Below are positions 46,013 through 60,296 of a stretch of DNA of 64,000 nucleotides, in pieces. Under the pieces are notes generated by a model. It was given only the letters and a program-made list of their open reading frames with translations, did no database searches and was not told where the DNA came from. The translations under genes and the position numbers were made by a program. The stretch is from Typha latifolia (lineage: Eukaryota > Streptophyta > Magnoliopsida > Poales > Typhaceae). The stretch is from NCBI GenBank assembly GCA_019914945.1, contig CM034105.1:12834001-12898000 (forward strand). The letters are read 5' to 3'. Every line of letters begins with the position of its first letter. Position 1 is the first letter of the stretch.

Positions 46013-49000
46013 ATGGCGAGAAAGAGGTTGAAGAGGTTCTATGCCAAGGAGGCAATGGAGTTCTTGAACCATGTGATGGAGGACAAGCCTCTGCTGCCAT
46101 TCTTGATCCCTCTGGTGCTCTTCGCGTGGGCCGTCGAGCGGTGGCTCGTGCCGTTCTCCAATTGGGTGCCCCTTATTGCCGCTGTGTGGGCTACGATTCA
46201 GGTATGTGGGCCAAATCGCCAATCCTTGCATCCATAAGTACTTATAGGTGATCTTTTTATTACATCTTTCATGGTGGCGTATTGGATTTCAGCTGAATAA
46301 TTGATGTTTGATTGCTTTGTTCCATGTGATATGATTATGATTATTTCCTGCTATAAGCATGTGGAGTTAGTTGTATATTAATGAGTTATATTTAAATTGC
46401 TATATCTCCCTTCTTGCAGTATGCGAGGTATCAACGCCAGCTACTTGTAGAAGACTTGAATAAAAGATGGAAGCAACTCATATTGAATTCATCAGTATAT
46501 TACTTGATTTTCTTTTTGTTGGGTATTTGGTTTTAGAGTTTGGCACTTGAGTAAATATCGCTTCCATATATTGTACAGCCTTCTACTCCATTAGAGCCTT
46601 GTGAGTGGCTGAACAAGCTATTTATGGAAGTCTGGCCTAATTATATGGAACCCAAACTTTCCAAGAAGATTTCCTCTATTGTTGAGGTTAGTCTCAGAAT
46701 CCTATTTGTCTTCAGATAATATTTTTGATTCTATTCTTATATAAGTTCCTGAACAGACGTTTAAATCTTTCACTGTATGTGTTAAAGTCCTGATATAGCT
46801 GGTAGCTTCTGAAGAGAGGTCTTAGCTATCAGCTTCAATAGTTAATTTCTAGCTAGGGAAAATGAAAATTCATGAATTTTTATAAGGTTAAGGATCTTAT
46901 TTCTAGATACTCTGATTAGATATTTTTGATGATCTCTTAGCATGAAGAGTGAACTTAGCTGTCTTAGAGAGTAGTATTATCATCAGCATCATTTGAAATT
47001 TCTTCCAAGATGGAACAGAACAGCTGGAACTTATTGAAAACTAAGGCCAAAAATCATTTATTAAGGCTGAAATATGCAAGATTTTCAATTTTAACCTTGT
47101 CCAGACCACCATCGGTTGAAACCAATCCATTACAGCCCAATTATTTCTTCTCCACTTTGGGTCCAAACTGCAACCAACCGAAAAAATGAAACTTGGAATC
47201 ATGGTTTTTTTTTTTTTTTTCCTTTTTTACATTCAGCACCTAAGTTGTCTTCAATAGATTGATATGCGGGTAAGGTTTAACCTGGAAAAGATTTGATACT
47301 ACATAACATTCTGAGACCTTTTTAAAATGAAGTAAATGAAAAGTGGAATGAAAAGCCTTAGAGATACTTCACAAACTCGGATTGTTCAGCATGTTCTGCT
47401 TATCCTACTTGCATGGAGATGTAAATATTAATGTTTGTTTTGCGATTTATCGAGTATTCAACTCTCCACCTTGTGCTGGGCTTTGTGCTGACCCAAGCAA
47501 TTGTTGTTGCATAGGTTTCCAGTTATTTCCATAGGAGAAATATTTGAACTATGCCATATATCTTTTCATCTTTCACATGTTAGCTATGGAGCTTATTACT
47601 ATTATTTGTGCACATCATTGATTAAACTGCTACTTTAGGTCTATTGACATGAGCAGAATATATTGAACTGGTCACCTTTGCCATCTTCCTGTACTGGAAA
47701 AATTGTTGGAGATTTGGCATCTAGCCAAATGTTCATCATTTGCTTTTGTAGCACCTTTTTCTATGGGAAAAATGCCTAATATATCTCCAGTCGCTTTGCA
47801 GAGGCGCTTAAAGAATCGGAAACCAAAACTTATTGTAAGTGCTTCTATTTGGAGTTCTTGGTTGTTTGAGGGCTTCAATGTCATTGATTAGTACGTAATC
47901 ATTCTGGCAATGCAACTGTTCCTTGTAGGAAAAAATAGAACTGCAGGAGTTCTCACTTGGTACATGTCCCCCCAACTTAGGACAGCGTGGAATACGCTGG
48001 ATTACCTCTGGCGACCAGGTCCGTTGCCAGTTTACACTCTTCCATTTTTTGTCAATGACTCAGTAATGTAGCTTTTATATCTTATGTAGTTCTCTATGAC
48101 ATGGTCAATGTAAATTGAGGGTATAATCATGGAAGTACAAAATTAGGTTCCTGCAAATTATGGAGAATATGCAAAATAAGAGTCACTTTTTCAGATACCA
48201 CACTTTTTAAATTCTTCACGCCAATATACAAGTAGGCTGGACCCACTTCCTTCGTGATTGCATTTCGCTGTTGTTCTTAGCGACCCCCGAGGTTCACTAA
48301 AACTTAAATGTTGGAAGTTGTTACTTTGGTGTTCTCTGGAATAGAAATAAAGTCTCTAAAATAAATGACAGTTATTAGTAATCTCTTTCCTCCATATAGT
48401 AGCTCTCTTGAAAATTGCAGTTGTAACTCAACCAGGGGTTGTAGCTTGAGAGTTTAGCATTTCTTTTAATATCTTGAGAAAGATGAACTTGCATGGCTTT
48501 GAGGTTTGGACTTTGAAGTTATATCCTGTTCCTCTTAATTATTATTATTATTAATACTACCTAATTTTCACTAATAGTCAGAGCTATTCAGATTATGCTG
48601 GGATACTGACCCCTCAACCCAGCTCAAGTCTTAGTCGGCCTAAGGAATCCCTTATCGAGCCGGATTAGATTTCAAAAAATATCTACTTGTGCCCATACAA
48701 AATCTGGTTGGGCATGATTAAGGATTTAATTGAACCATCTTAGTTGTACTCTATATAATTACCATTTTTCTCATGTTAGTCAACTATGGTCGCCTTGGAA
48801 AAGGGTATTCCATCTTCCCTTTGCTAGCTGACTCTTGCTAATATTGCTCATTTTCTCTGGGAAAAGGATGAAATGTTTGCCCCCAGTTAGAACAGTGAGA
48901 ATTTTACTTGCCTAGACCTCATTCTCTTGCTTTAATCTTTTGTGTGGATCTTCCTGCTTTCCTTTTTTTATTTGTGCTCTGGTTTAAAATTTAAATGATA

Positions 49001-52000
49001 ACTTTTTTCCATTGATTGGTTATATAGTATATCAAATTATCAACATCTTATGTGTCTGTCAAATGTTTGTTAAAAAAGGATTTAACACTTTGGTCGCCAC
49101 CCCAAGATCTGAAATATATTATCTTGAGAAGGAAAATGTTAAATCTTTTACTAACCAGGTGAATCTGTGGCTAGAGAAGTATTAAATCTTTCTTTCACCA
49201 AATATTGTAGTCTAACTCATATAATTTTTCCAATACTTAATTTTAGGGAAATTTATTTAATACCATCCATCTTTCTTTTATTGTGGGAAACACCTTATAT
49301 TTACCAGTCATCTAAAATTATTTTTTCATTTTATCTTTATTTCCAAAAACCTTGAGTTAGTTACTAGTAAGGGTAACTAACATAGTGGGATCAAGTTAGG
49401 AATTTTCCATTAAATACTTAATGAGAAATCCAAATAACTGAAATCATCGTCCTGCTCATTGATGGGGGGATGGTCCACGAAGCCTCGATAATCTAACTTT
49501 TGGCAAAAGTCTGGCTTCAGTGAAGTACCAGCCCAATTGATTAGAGAACCAAATGGATGCTACAATTTCCACAAGTACAGGGGAACACGGATCTAATAAG
49601 TAAAACTAAATAAATAGTTTCTTATTTATTGAACAGAAATTTTAATTAGGATTGTTGTGCTATTCTCTAGGAATAATAAAGCCACTCTTAGGGATACATG
49701 TATGACTGTATTTTTTTTTCTTTAATGGTGTTCTTTTTTTTTCTGTCAGATGCATATAATATAGTAAGTATAGATATACATAGACACATAGATGTTCATT
49801 TGTGTCTGCAAGTTTTAATTGTATTTATCAGTAAATTAATCAATTTTCCTTTTTCCCTTACAGCAAGTCATGCAATTGGGTTTTGACTGGGATACCAATG
49901 AGATGAGTGTGATGTTGCTCGCAAAGTTGGCAAAGCCATTAATAGGAACTGCCCGCATTGTCATAAACAGCATTCACATCAAGGGAAATGTATGTGGAGT
50001 TGTCTGCCATTCTTTATTTATAGCTTCTAGTGTTATCTGTTGTAATGTTGAACCAGAATTTACAAGTAACTCATATGAAGTATCATTTTTATGAAACTTC
50101 CAAGTAAGTTCTATCTGATTTTCTGTAGATATCTTAGATATTAGATGATCAGAATGTTTAGATGATTTGACAACTCCACTGAAGCTACTTAGTATATATG
50201 CTTGGAATGAAATTCGTGGTTAGATACTTCATCTTTTTTTAAATGCTTCTAACTGGAATTGAATGAGCAAATGGAGGCATCAAAGCAAGAATTACCGTCT
50301 TGAGAAAAAGGCGTTCAAGCAATAATCTAAAGTTAATCATGGTGTATCTAGCTTCATTCCTTTTAACTTTTTACTGTTGCAGCTTCTTTTGATACCAATT
50401 CTTGATGGCCAAGCGGTGCTTTATTCGTTTGATTCAACTCCTGAGATTAGAATAGGTGTTGCATTTGGAAGTGGTGGAAGCCAAACGCTCCCAGCAACAG
50501 AACTACCTGGAGTGTCAACATGGTTGGTGCGTTTCTCCTCGAGTGACTTCTTTTCATTTTCAATGTTCCTCTGGCTCTTTAATATGCATCAATATTCTTT
50601 GATTGGTCAAAGAAGATATGAAGTTCCATTTATCATAGTTTCCTATAATGTAGTCCTGGATGTTTTTCCTTTACCAGGTAAAGCTTTTCACCGAAACCAT
50701 AGTGAAGACAATGGTTGAGCCTCGCCGTCAATGCTTTTCTTTGCCACCTGTAGATTTAAGAAAAAGGGCTGTTGGAGGTGTTCTGTCAGTTACTGTTGTT
50801 TCAGCTAGTAATGTGGGCAGGAATAGTTTGAAAAGTGACAACTCAGGAAGTCATACAAGCTCAACAGTAGGCCATCAGTCATCTGGGATCTTTGGCAGTA
50901 AGGTGCTGAGGACATTTATTGAAGTTGGAATTGACAATTTAACAAGAAAAACGAGCATTAGCGAGAATTCAGACCGCAGATGGGATTCTACCTTAAACAT
51001 GGTATTGCATGGGGATTCAGGAATTCTGAAGTTTCATCTTTATGAATGGGATCCAAGCAGTGTCAAGCATAACTACTTGACCAGCTGTGAGATAAAGGTA
51101 GGCCATAGAGTGATAAAATTGTTCAATACTATGGACTACTCTTTGGAGTTTGGACTGTTATCGTTATTAATATCTTATTTTATTTCTCATACTCTTGAAA
51201 CTTTGATGTCTAATTCTAACTCCAAGGAACTAAAATTGCTCTGTGTGAACAGATGAAGTATGTTGATGATGACTCAACAATATTTTGGGCAATAGGACAT
51301 GAATCTGGTGTGGTCGCAAAACAAGCTGAACAATGTGGAAAAGAAGTTGAGATGGTTGTCCCATTTGAGGATGTTAATTTTGGCGAGGTACCAACTCTCT
51401 CTTTTTACCTTTAACTATAGATAACATGGCTTGAATGACATTCCACACTACATTTGTGGTTTGCAATTTACCTTTTGTATGTAGTACAGTAGACATATTA
51501 TACATGTTGTGTGCTATTTTATGTTGATGTTGTATGAGTTTGTAGATCATCTGTCACTACCATGCTTTATCAAACTTATCGTGCAAGGATATATTAGTGC
51601 TTGAAGGAATAGCACTGATAATTCACCATCTAATCAAAAAGTTTAGGCTAATAGAGAAGTAGAGAATAGTAGTTTTAAATTTTTAATCTTGTATAAACAT
51701 TAAATATGCCTAAAAAGTAGATTTGAACTTAGAACCTCTTGCTATGATGCGATAGAAATTTACGTACTACTCTAAAAGCTTAAGCTGATAAAGAACGGTG
51801 CCTATTTATCTTGTATACTTATAAATATCTTATTTTAAAAACAAGTATACCCCTTCTCTAGGAAAAGGAAATTTCACCACTTTTTTCTCCTGTAAGTTAA
51901 TAATTTACATTGACGGGAAATGCCAGTCTGCATTTTTCTGTCAAAATGCTAATTTGATCCTTTTGTGTTGCATCATTGTTTGACATCCTAGAATTTCTAC

Positions 52001-54422
52001 CTCTGAAAAATGGATCATTTGTCATTGTAGTTGTTGACTAAAGAAATTTCCATTCGATGCTACAAATATGTCTTCGCTATACTGAAGTTCGCTTACTGCC
52101 AAAAGGCTATATATAATTAACTATCACTTTCTGTACTACCACTTTATTCTCTTACCAATGGAAGTGTTAATACAATTATTTTTTCCCCAGTTAACTGTGA
52201 ACCTTGTGCTGAAAGAATGGCAATTTTCTGATGGTTCAATCATCTTGAGTAACTCTGTTAACAGCAGATCTCAACCTTCTATCTCTGGTTTCCCAAGCCT
52301 TCAGTTGAGGACAGGGAGGAAACTGAAGGTCACTGTTGTGGAAGGTAGAAATCTAGTAATTAAAGAAAAATCTGGAAAATGTGACCCTTATGTAAAGCTC
52401 CATTATGGAAAGGTTAGTTGTTGTTATGTTCAACTCTCATGTTCAGTTGCATTCCTTTTATTCTTTTGTTGCTCATATGAAGGGGATTTTGCAAACTTTA
52501 TAACAAATGAAGGATTTTGTTTTCAGGCCCTGTATAGAACAAAAGTGCTCTCCCATACTCCGAATCCTATCTGGAACCACAAGTTTGAGTTTGATGAAAT
52601 AGGGGGTGGTGAGTATCTCAAGATCAAATGCTACAGTGCAGATATCTTTGGTGATGAGAACATTGGAAGCGCACGAGTAAATCTGGAGGGAATTTCAGAA
52701 GGTTCATGTCGGGATGCCTGGATCCCTCTTGAAAAAGTGAATTCAGGAGAGATAAGGCTACAGGTAGAAGCTATAAAAAATGATGACAACGAAGAACCGA
52801 AGGTATGCACTCATGTTAAGTTCTGGCTTTGGTAGGTAATAAAGTTGGTAGCTACTTGTTGGAAAAGATACATCATATTCCAAATAACAACAGTTGTGAA
52901 TATGAATTTGGGAGAAGAGTGAATATTCTGAAATTGGTAAATCTTCTCATATTTGGCACCAATATGATGTACTTTTATGTAGTTTCAACTATATGAATTT
53001 TCCCTGATTTGTGTTTCTCATTAAGAGCTGTACTTTTTGTTGACTGCACCTGTTACTGTCTGCAGAATTCAGCTGCAAGATATGGTGGCTTGATTGAGCT
53101 GGTCCTAATTGAAGCTAAGGACCTGGTTGCTGCTGATCTGCGAGGAACTAGTGATCCTTTTGTTAGGGTGCAATACGGGAACACCAAGAAACGAACTAAG
53201 GTAAGACAATTTAGAAGGGGTCTTTTGAAACTCAAAACATTTATTACTTTATTACTTAGGAAGTTCTATTATGGGGAAAGCATCTGCAGTAACAGACTTA
53301 ATTTAGAAAAGTTAATTTGTGAATATAGGAAATCAAATATTCTTAAAAATCCCTGGATAGTTAAAACATTTTTTACTTTAATTTTCCACATGTTTCATGA
53401 TGAATAAATAGTATCTATCATATCAAAACCTAATATTTACTATTTAGTAGTTTCCAGTTTCTAACTTACCCATCAAGTAGGAATGCGGAAATTTGGTGCT
53501 TATTTAGTTACTTGATCAATACCTTGAATCCAGGCAAACAAAATCTTATTATAAACTCTTAGCTTCCATTATATCGATCCCATATTATTGAATAGTAGAA
53601 GTAAATGTACTATGGGATTCGTATCTTAGTCTTTGACATATCCTGCAGGTGGTTTACAAAACACTGAATCCCCAGTGGAACCAGACTCTAGAGTTTCCTG
53701 ACACAGGGAAACCGTTGGTTTTGCATGTCAAGGACCATAATGCTGTACTCCCAACGTTAAGTATCGGTCATTGCACTGTTCAGTATGAAATGTTACGTCC
53801 AAATGAAACATCTGACAAGTGGATACCTCTCCAAGGAGTAAAAAGTGGAGAGATCCATGTACAGATAACGAGAAGAAATCCAGAACTACAGAAGAAAACC
53901 AGCATAGAGACTGATATTTCTCCATTGGGCAAATCACATAAGATATCTATTCAGGTGAGACTGCTTACTAAATTTTCTCTCAATTTTGTTTGCATTATTT
54001 GGTCTATCCTGTTGGAAAAGAGCCATATGATAAGTGAAAACTGTCAATTTGGCTCTGTTCCTTTCGCTCGCTCTCTGCCCTGTCATATCAGCAGCTCTCT
54101 CTTGGACTATGTTTCATGATTTTACAAGTTCAGCACCAACTGCGACCATTTTCTTAGCTAGTCTATTTTAGCTAATTACAGACAATACCAACCAATTTTT
54201 TTACAGATGAGGGAGGTCTTGAAGAAATTCCAAGGCTTAGTCGAGGATGGCGATCTAGAGGGGTTATCACTGTCCTTGAGTGAAGTCGAAAGCATCGAGG
54301 ATGCCCAGGAGGAATACATGCTCCAGCTCGAGAGGGAGAAGACATTATTGATTAGTAGGATAAGCGAGCTTGGTCAAGAGATCACTAGAACAACATCAAC
54401 CCCAGCAAATTTCCCATTTTAA
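46013..54422 (+). CDS. NTMC2T3: SMP/triple-C2 membrane-tethering protein (SYTF / NTMC2T3-like)
   Basis: Plant relative of extended synaptotagmins: N-terminal membrane anchor, lipid-transfer SMP domain and C2 domains, acting at ER contact sites. Fourteen coding exons: 46013-46201, 46420-46494, 46579-46686, 47802-47834, 47929-48018, 49864-49989, 50383-50526, 50678-51097, 51253-51387, 52191-52412, 52527-52802, 53066-53200, 53649-53954, 54207-54422. All phase 0 with GT-AG, giving 824 aa. Hydrophobic spans at about 26-60 include PFLIPLVLFAWAVERW. SMP is about 90-255 (PCEWLNKLFMEVWPNYMEPKL; ARIVINSIHIKG). C2A starts near 288 (GGVLSVTVVSASN) and lacks the usual aspartates. C2B (482-600) has KSGKCDPYVKLHYG. 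C2C (613-735) has RGTSDPFVRVQYG. A helical tail (754-824) ends the protein. The overall layout matches the Arabidopsis SYTF type (about 815 aa, from memory). Confidence 0.94.
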
Positions 54423-54594
54423 TAAATGCTTCCTTTCAAAAGAATATTGCATGCGCCGAGAGCAGGCATTTCTATTTATTTATTTAGGGAATCATAATGT
54501 TTTTCCTTATGAATGTACTATTACATACAAGATTGTTTGTAGCATGTCAATGACCTGTAAAATTGTTCAAGGATACCCAGAAAAGAAAAATAAA
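54421..54594 (+). terminator. 3' end signals of the SYTF-like gene
   Basis: AATAAA overlaps the TAA stop codon (54421-54426), and another AATAAA lies at 54589-54594 followed by TA-rich DNA. The second is the more plausible poly(A) signal. Confidence 0.4.
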
Positions 54595-55006
54595 AGAATT
54601 TGTATATATACTCAGAGGAGGTTGTTCTAACAATTGGCTTTTTGTATTGCTTGCATGTAACAGGGGAAGTGAATTAGCTAAGTGGCATATATCTTAAACT
54701 CCTTGTACATGTAGAATGAGATAATATATAGCTATGTAGGCAAGGTTCAAATATTATTATCTTGAATCAAACTGCTTACTGCCCTAGTGTAACATTAGAG
54801 CAATATAGTATATAAAATATTGCCTAGGTTTGACCTGTAGACTTTGTAGCCGCTCTGCATGAGATCCGTACCCCAAAAAGCACTGAATTTGTGAGCTACG
54901 ACTACAATTTGACATGACACTTGTAGACTCAAGCCATCCTTTTTTACATCTAGAATTAAGAAGGCAAGAGTTGACATGGTTGAAAATTATTGTCCAGAAT
55001 CCCAAG

Positions 55007-55009
<3 letters not shown>

Positions 55010-55058
<49 letters not shown>
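55010..55058. repeat. (GA)n microsatellite
   Basis: About 24 GA units with few interruptions, in the noncoding region between the SYTF-like and JAG-like genes. Confidence 0.95.
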
Positions 55059-55061
<3 letters not shown>

Positions 55062-57351
55062 GTATAGAGTGAGAGTGTGGGAAAGGAGTAGGATGTAGGT
55101 TTACGTACACTTTCTCATGCAGGTATGGACATTCGTTCCTCTCCCCCATTTACATGCACATGCATTTCAATGTAGCCTAAGCTTTTTCTTTTTCTCTTTG
55201 TTTTAGTTCCTATAAAGCCAACTTTTATTTTTTTCTTTTTGGTTAAATACATTTTAAGCTTCTATACTTTTTTTTTTATTTTGACGAAAATTACCGCTAA
55301 GCTCTCCAAATTATTCGTTCAAAGGTAATAGTATTCACACCTTTTTATTCTTAAAAAGCATTAATTAACACTTTAAGCCGCTTGAACTTTCTCTCTGAGT
55401 ATGTAATTTGTTTAATGGTTTTATAAATTATTTTTTTATGCCTGTTAAGAATGTTTGTTTGTTGTTGCAGTTTAGTTAAAAATTTGAATGAGCATAATTA
55501 TATAAAAAAAGTTTAAGAAGGTAAAATTTATTTAACTCTTTTTGTCATAATTTTATGAATGCAAGTGCTTGAACTTGGGCTGCCACAAGTGAAATTAAAT
55601 AAATTATTTAGCTCTCTAACTTGTACATGCATGTGATGTGACATCAAGTTCATACAAAGAAAACAACCTCTCAATTTTAAGCTTTTATATATGGCTGATA
55701 CCAATCTACAATTGAACATATTAAATAAGTCTTTCTCTCTTCGAGATTCTTTTTGAGTGGCATGCAAACCCTTCACCTTTGTACATGCAGGTGATGTGAT
55801 ATCAACTTCATGAAAGAACTGACAACTCCTCTCTAGCTTTAATAGCCATCAGTTACTGCTGTATAATTTCCCATTAATCAGATTAGCCTACGTTAAACTT
55901 GTGCTCATTAATTTCCTGCATGATATAGCCATGACCTTTAGATTCCAATGGCCTTTTTGCAACGAAATAATACATACTACTTTATAGTAGAGGTGCAACT
56001 ATCAAATTGCACTATTCTATGAACATATTAGATTGTATTGGGATAGCAATGATATATATATATATATATATATAATTTGTGTGTGGTATTTTCTTGGTGT
56101 TGTTGAGAAACAATAACAACGATAACGTGACATGGAGCCGTGCAACTCTTTTCTGTACATCATTGTTGTTCTTCCGGTACAGAGAGCTAAAAGCCAGACA
56201 AGTATTTAAGTCGAGACAGTAAACCACTTTGCTACACGACAGCATCTTGGCGTTTCAATGGGCCCCATAATTCTGGTCACAAAAAGAAAAAAGAGTGGCT
56301 TGAGTTCAAATGCTTTCTATGTACACTATAGCTTTAAGGAAATTTATTAAAAATATAGTTCATTTTGCTTTTATTATCATTATTACCCAACCAACCAACC
56401 ATACAAATATTTGATATTTGACTTGCAGTTTGCTTTTAATACTTCAAATATAAGTGCGAGTTAAATTTATCCTGATAACAACCAATGCATAGAGAGTATT
56501 CCGTTATAAATTACCTAAGATAGCCCTTGATGCATAAGAGTACGTATTATGGTCATTTCACATATGTAGTTAATTGGATATATATTTTAAGACAATGAAA
56601 GCAACACATAGGGGTGGAATAATAAATACCCATATGACAATCATATATTAAATTATCTTAACATTTTAAGGTTTTAAAGAAGATAGCTGAATTAACTACC
56701 AAAACACTCCCAATTCAATTGAGTGTAACTCGTCGACCAGCTTCTTTTTGAAGGATGAGTAAGTCAAATGACGTAAAGTAGAATATATTAAGAATATTCG
56801 TGGTGAATGACGACGACGTGCCTTGGTTACAAAACAAGGAAAATCAAAGACAGGATAGCAATAAGGACTTATCATGGAATAAAGTATGGTGCAATCGTTA
56901 TTGTAAATGTAAAGACAAAGACAAAATGTAATGTTTATAAAGGCATACATTTAGATGCAATTTGGTGATATATATATTAGAGAATTATCCCTTTTAATTC
57001 AGATGGGGCCTAAAAATTTGGCTGTATATATCTATCTATCTATCTATATACATATATATAAGAAAGAAATCTAAAGTTAATAATGTGGGGTAAGACTGGA
57101 TGTCATATGCATAATGGGTAGGGAGAAGAGGAGCATGACCACACATCCGAGACAGGCACAGAGATAGCTGTTTGACAAACATCCGGCAAATCTAGACAAA
57201 GGGAGAGACAGTGGGGAAAAGGAAAGAAAGATTTCAAAACATGTGAGAAGGGTCAGAGGAAAAAGCCACCCTCTAATCATCCCAACCACAGCCATCTTTC
57301 CACCCTCAACTGTCAGTGAGCTCTTAGAAATCTATAACATCTTGTCACTCT

Positions 57352-57380
57352 CTTCCTTCCTTCCTTCCTTCCTTCCTTCT
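57352..57380. repeat. (TTCC)n microsatellite
   Basis: About seven TTCC units in noncoding DNA. Confidence 0.95.
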
Positions 57381-58160
57381 CTCGCTTGGAATAAATGGAT
57401 GGGCATTTGCAAATGCCAATGTTTAGACCAAAGAAAAAAAAGAATCCTTTATTTCTAAATTTTTTGCATTTGAAATCTTAAAAACTTTTATTAATTCATG
57501 GACAAATTCGGTACTAAGTTCGGACCAAAAAAAAAAACCAAGCTGACATCGGGCCGACCGAGGTTGACAATCAAGTTTGTCAAAATTTTACTGTGAATGA
57601 TGATAAGTTTGTAGGTGATTTTGGCGACAAGGTTATCACTTGGAGTAACACCCCCTCCTCCTCCTAAGTCCTAACCCTCCAAAAGTTATATAGTACAACC
57701 AGTACGCCAAATAGGTCAAAAGAGTATTCTTTTTCCTAACCCTCCAAATCCTAGTGCACTTGACAACAACAACACTGCCTGCCTCAAAGCTAATAAGGCT
57801 GGGGTACCTCCCCTGTGATGGCCCTCATCATACAATATATATAGGGCCCATTCAAAGATCATAGCTAGACTAGCATACTCTTCTTAACTAAATATTGGGG
57901 CTCCACTTTGTAAGAGGTGCCCTTGTCTTTATTGCCCACCATGGGATATCACACTCCCTGTGCCCTAACTCTTCAAGTGGCCACAACCACAGATAGCTAA
58001 AGGACATGTAAACCATTAGTATATACACACATATATACATATATATGTATGCATAACCCTAATTTACCCCTTAGTGATGAAGGATCCAAGGGTGGCGATC
58101 AAGGCTTTGGGGGCTCACGGAGTAGCCTAGACTAGTAATTATTCATGCAGGGGCTCAGTT

Positions 58161-58202
58161 TTATCTATCACTGCTTACAAGATATGAAGCAGTGGTAGAT
58201 AA
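58161..58202. repeat. Short hairpin upstream of the JAG-like gene
   Basis: Left arm TTATCTATCACTGCTT (58161-58176) pairs with GAAGCAGTGGTAGATAA (58187-58202 used): 16 base pairs, one of them G-U, around a 10-base loop. Too short for a typical plant microRNA precursor. It may be a palindromic protein-binding site or a transposon footprint. Confidence 0.6.
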
Positions 58203-58241
58203 GTAGAGGGGGACTAGAGATCCTAGACTAGGGTTTGCAGC

Positions 58242-58246
<5 letters not shown>

Positions 58247-58279
<33 letters not shown>
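58247..58279. repeat. (AG)n microsatellite
   Basis: About 16 AG units roughly 2 kb upstream of the JAG-like start. Confidence 0.95.
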
Positions 58280-60093
58280 AAATGCCACGTCGCTCTCACA
58301 CCTCTCTCATCCCAACCAAATAAAAACACTTACTACTACTCATACTACCCAAAGCGACTCGTCGTCTAACAGTCACGGAATCCAACGCAGCTTGGCCGCT
58401 TATCGTAGTATCTAAAGAAGGGGGGTGGGGGAGAGAGAAGAGGAAAAGAAAATTTGCGTATAACACCCTGTGTTTATTCAAATCCTTGTGCGTTTTTTTT
58501 TTCTTTTACTATTTACAAATCGCACCGTGGTATCTTCAAATGAGCAGAAGAAGACTCAGCTAGCTTGGTACGTTTCCCGAGAGGAACTGCGCGTGATGAC
58601 TTGAAGCAGTAGATTTATATACGTGATGTTTTCTTTTCATTTTTTATGCCGTCGTCCGCACAAGTGCATGATGTTAAGCTTAATCTTACCCAGAGTATTG
58701 TTTTAAACTATATAAGATTTCAAGCACAAATCGGATTGAATGTAGTGTCTTATAATGCAAAATCTCTATCGTAAACTTAATCTAGCAGGAGATTGTGAGG
58801 TTGACACAGCGTTCTATGTGCATTGGCTTCATGTGAGCATGACTTTTAACACTTGTCGAATCTATTTATAGTTTTAATTATTAGACATCAATCTCTTTTT
58901 ATATTTTAAGCAGTAGATGAGAGAAAGTTGATTTTTTTTATTTAACAAACTCTTTTATCTAACTATAACTAGCTTACAAGAATCATAACTATAAGAAAAG
59001 AAATCCTAAAACAACGAAAACCTTTATTGGCAGTAATAATAATCTAATTCAACCGGTCACAAAATTTGATCCAATAACATATATGTTATATAATGTAATA
59101 TTCTATATAATTTGAGTTAAGACCAATAGCCCATTCAGTGATTATTTTTAGAATAATAGGCATTTGTCTCTCAGGATACAACAAGTATATTGTACATGAA
59201 AAGAAGTTGATTTTAGTGTCTTATAGAATAAGAATAGTATAGTATTCTCTCCAGCAGAAAACTCGAAAGTAGAATGAATTCTTATGCAAACTTCTATCTT
59301 ATTTATATAAATAAATAATAGTTGACCAAGTGGTGCAAAATTTCCGTTTGGAAACCTGTTTGTTACCAAAAGAAAAGAAAGTATCATTTTGCTATTAAAT
59401 TTGGATCCCAAGAGATGCACCCATTCACATAAATAAAAGCATATGCTTGGGTACAATCGAAATTATTTGTGAGTAGAGTAACACACATGTGTAAGTTGAC
59501 TTACATATATTTTTTCACCCATAAAAATAGGTACCCTTTGAGGCCTCTTGTGCAAGTTGAATTTAGTACCTTATATATTTTACAAATATTTCATAAATAA
59601 TTAATATAATTCTAAACTTACTTAGTCACTTTAAAGCTAATTTCCACTCACTATCTTTATAAATCTAAGTAGATAAATATATAAATCTAAATACTCTTTG
59701 AGCTCTTTCAGTTCTCTATTAATTCATTATTAATAAAGTGTGAGCCTGATTTAAATTTGAGCTCAAGATTCATATAAAATTCATATTCAAATGAAAAAAA
59801 TTTAACAATCTTATATGTAGGATTTAACAAGGTGCTGCTTCAGAAACTTAATTACAAACTGGACCCATCACCACCAGACAGTATGGCCAGTAGGAAAGGC
59901 TGACTGCGTGTCTTAATTCTTCGGATAAGGTAGGGTCCTATTTGCAAACAGTGAAAATCATAGGATTTCAGGGTGTTACGTGCAAAACTTCCTTTAAAGA
60001 AAAAGGTAGAGAGAGAAGGGGGGGTTGTGTGAGGACTGAGGATAGAGAAAGCGACGGCTGGGGGCAGAGTGAAACTGATAGAGAACTTTCAGG

Positions 60094-60094
<1 letters not shown>

Positions 60095-60140
<46 letters not shown>
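60095..60140 (+). repeat. (CT)n tract in the JAG-like leader
   Basis: About 23 CT units, 157 bases before the end of exon 1, within the likely 5' untranslated region. Pyrimidine tracts of this kind near plant transcript starts can bind GAGA-type (BPC) factors; that role is inferred here. Confidence 0.9.
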
Positions 60141-60142
<2 letters not shown>

Positions 60143-60296
60143 CACACACCACCCTCACTTTAAAACAGCCTTCCCAACATCGCAGTCTCAAACTGCAGTC
60201 TTTGCTTTTCTAAACTCCACAAACTCTTCTTCTTCGTCTCCTTCCATCTTAATTTGTCTTCAAAAGAAATCCTTTATTTGCTTTTCCTTCATCTCC

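Larger units (their letters stand above)
54600..60090. other. 5.5-kb noncoding region upstream of the JAG-like gene
   Basis: No exon was recognised on either strand. It contains simple repeats (listed separately), AT-rich DNA, and a 16-bp-stem hairpin at 58161-58202. A long upstream region is expected for a tightly controlled developmental regulator. Confidence 0.5.

Noticed and set aside
47672..47891. 60- to 70-codon frames overlapping exon 4 of the SYTF-like gene
   Set aside because: Only the 33-base exon 47802-47834 fits the protein. The extra upstream sequence in the plus frame is intron ahead of a good TTTGCAG acceptor.
58161..58202. MicroRNA precursor
   Set aside because: A stem of 16 bp with a 10-base loop is too short for a plant precursor, and no extended pairing flanks it.
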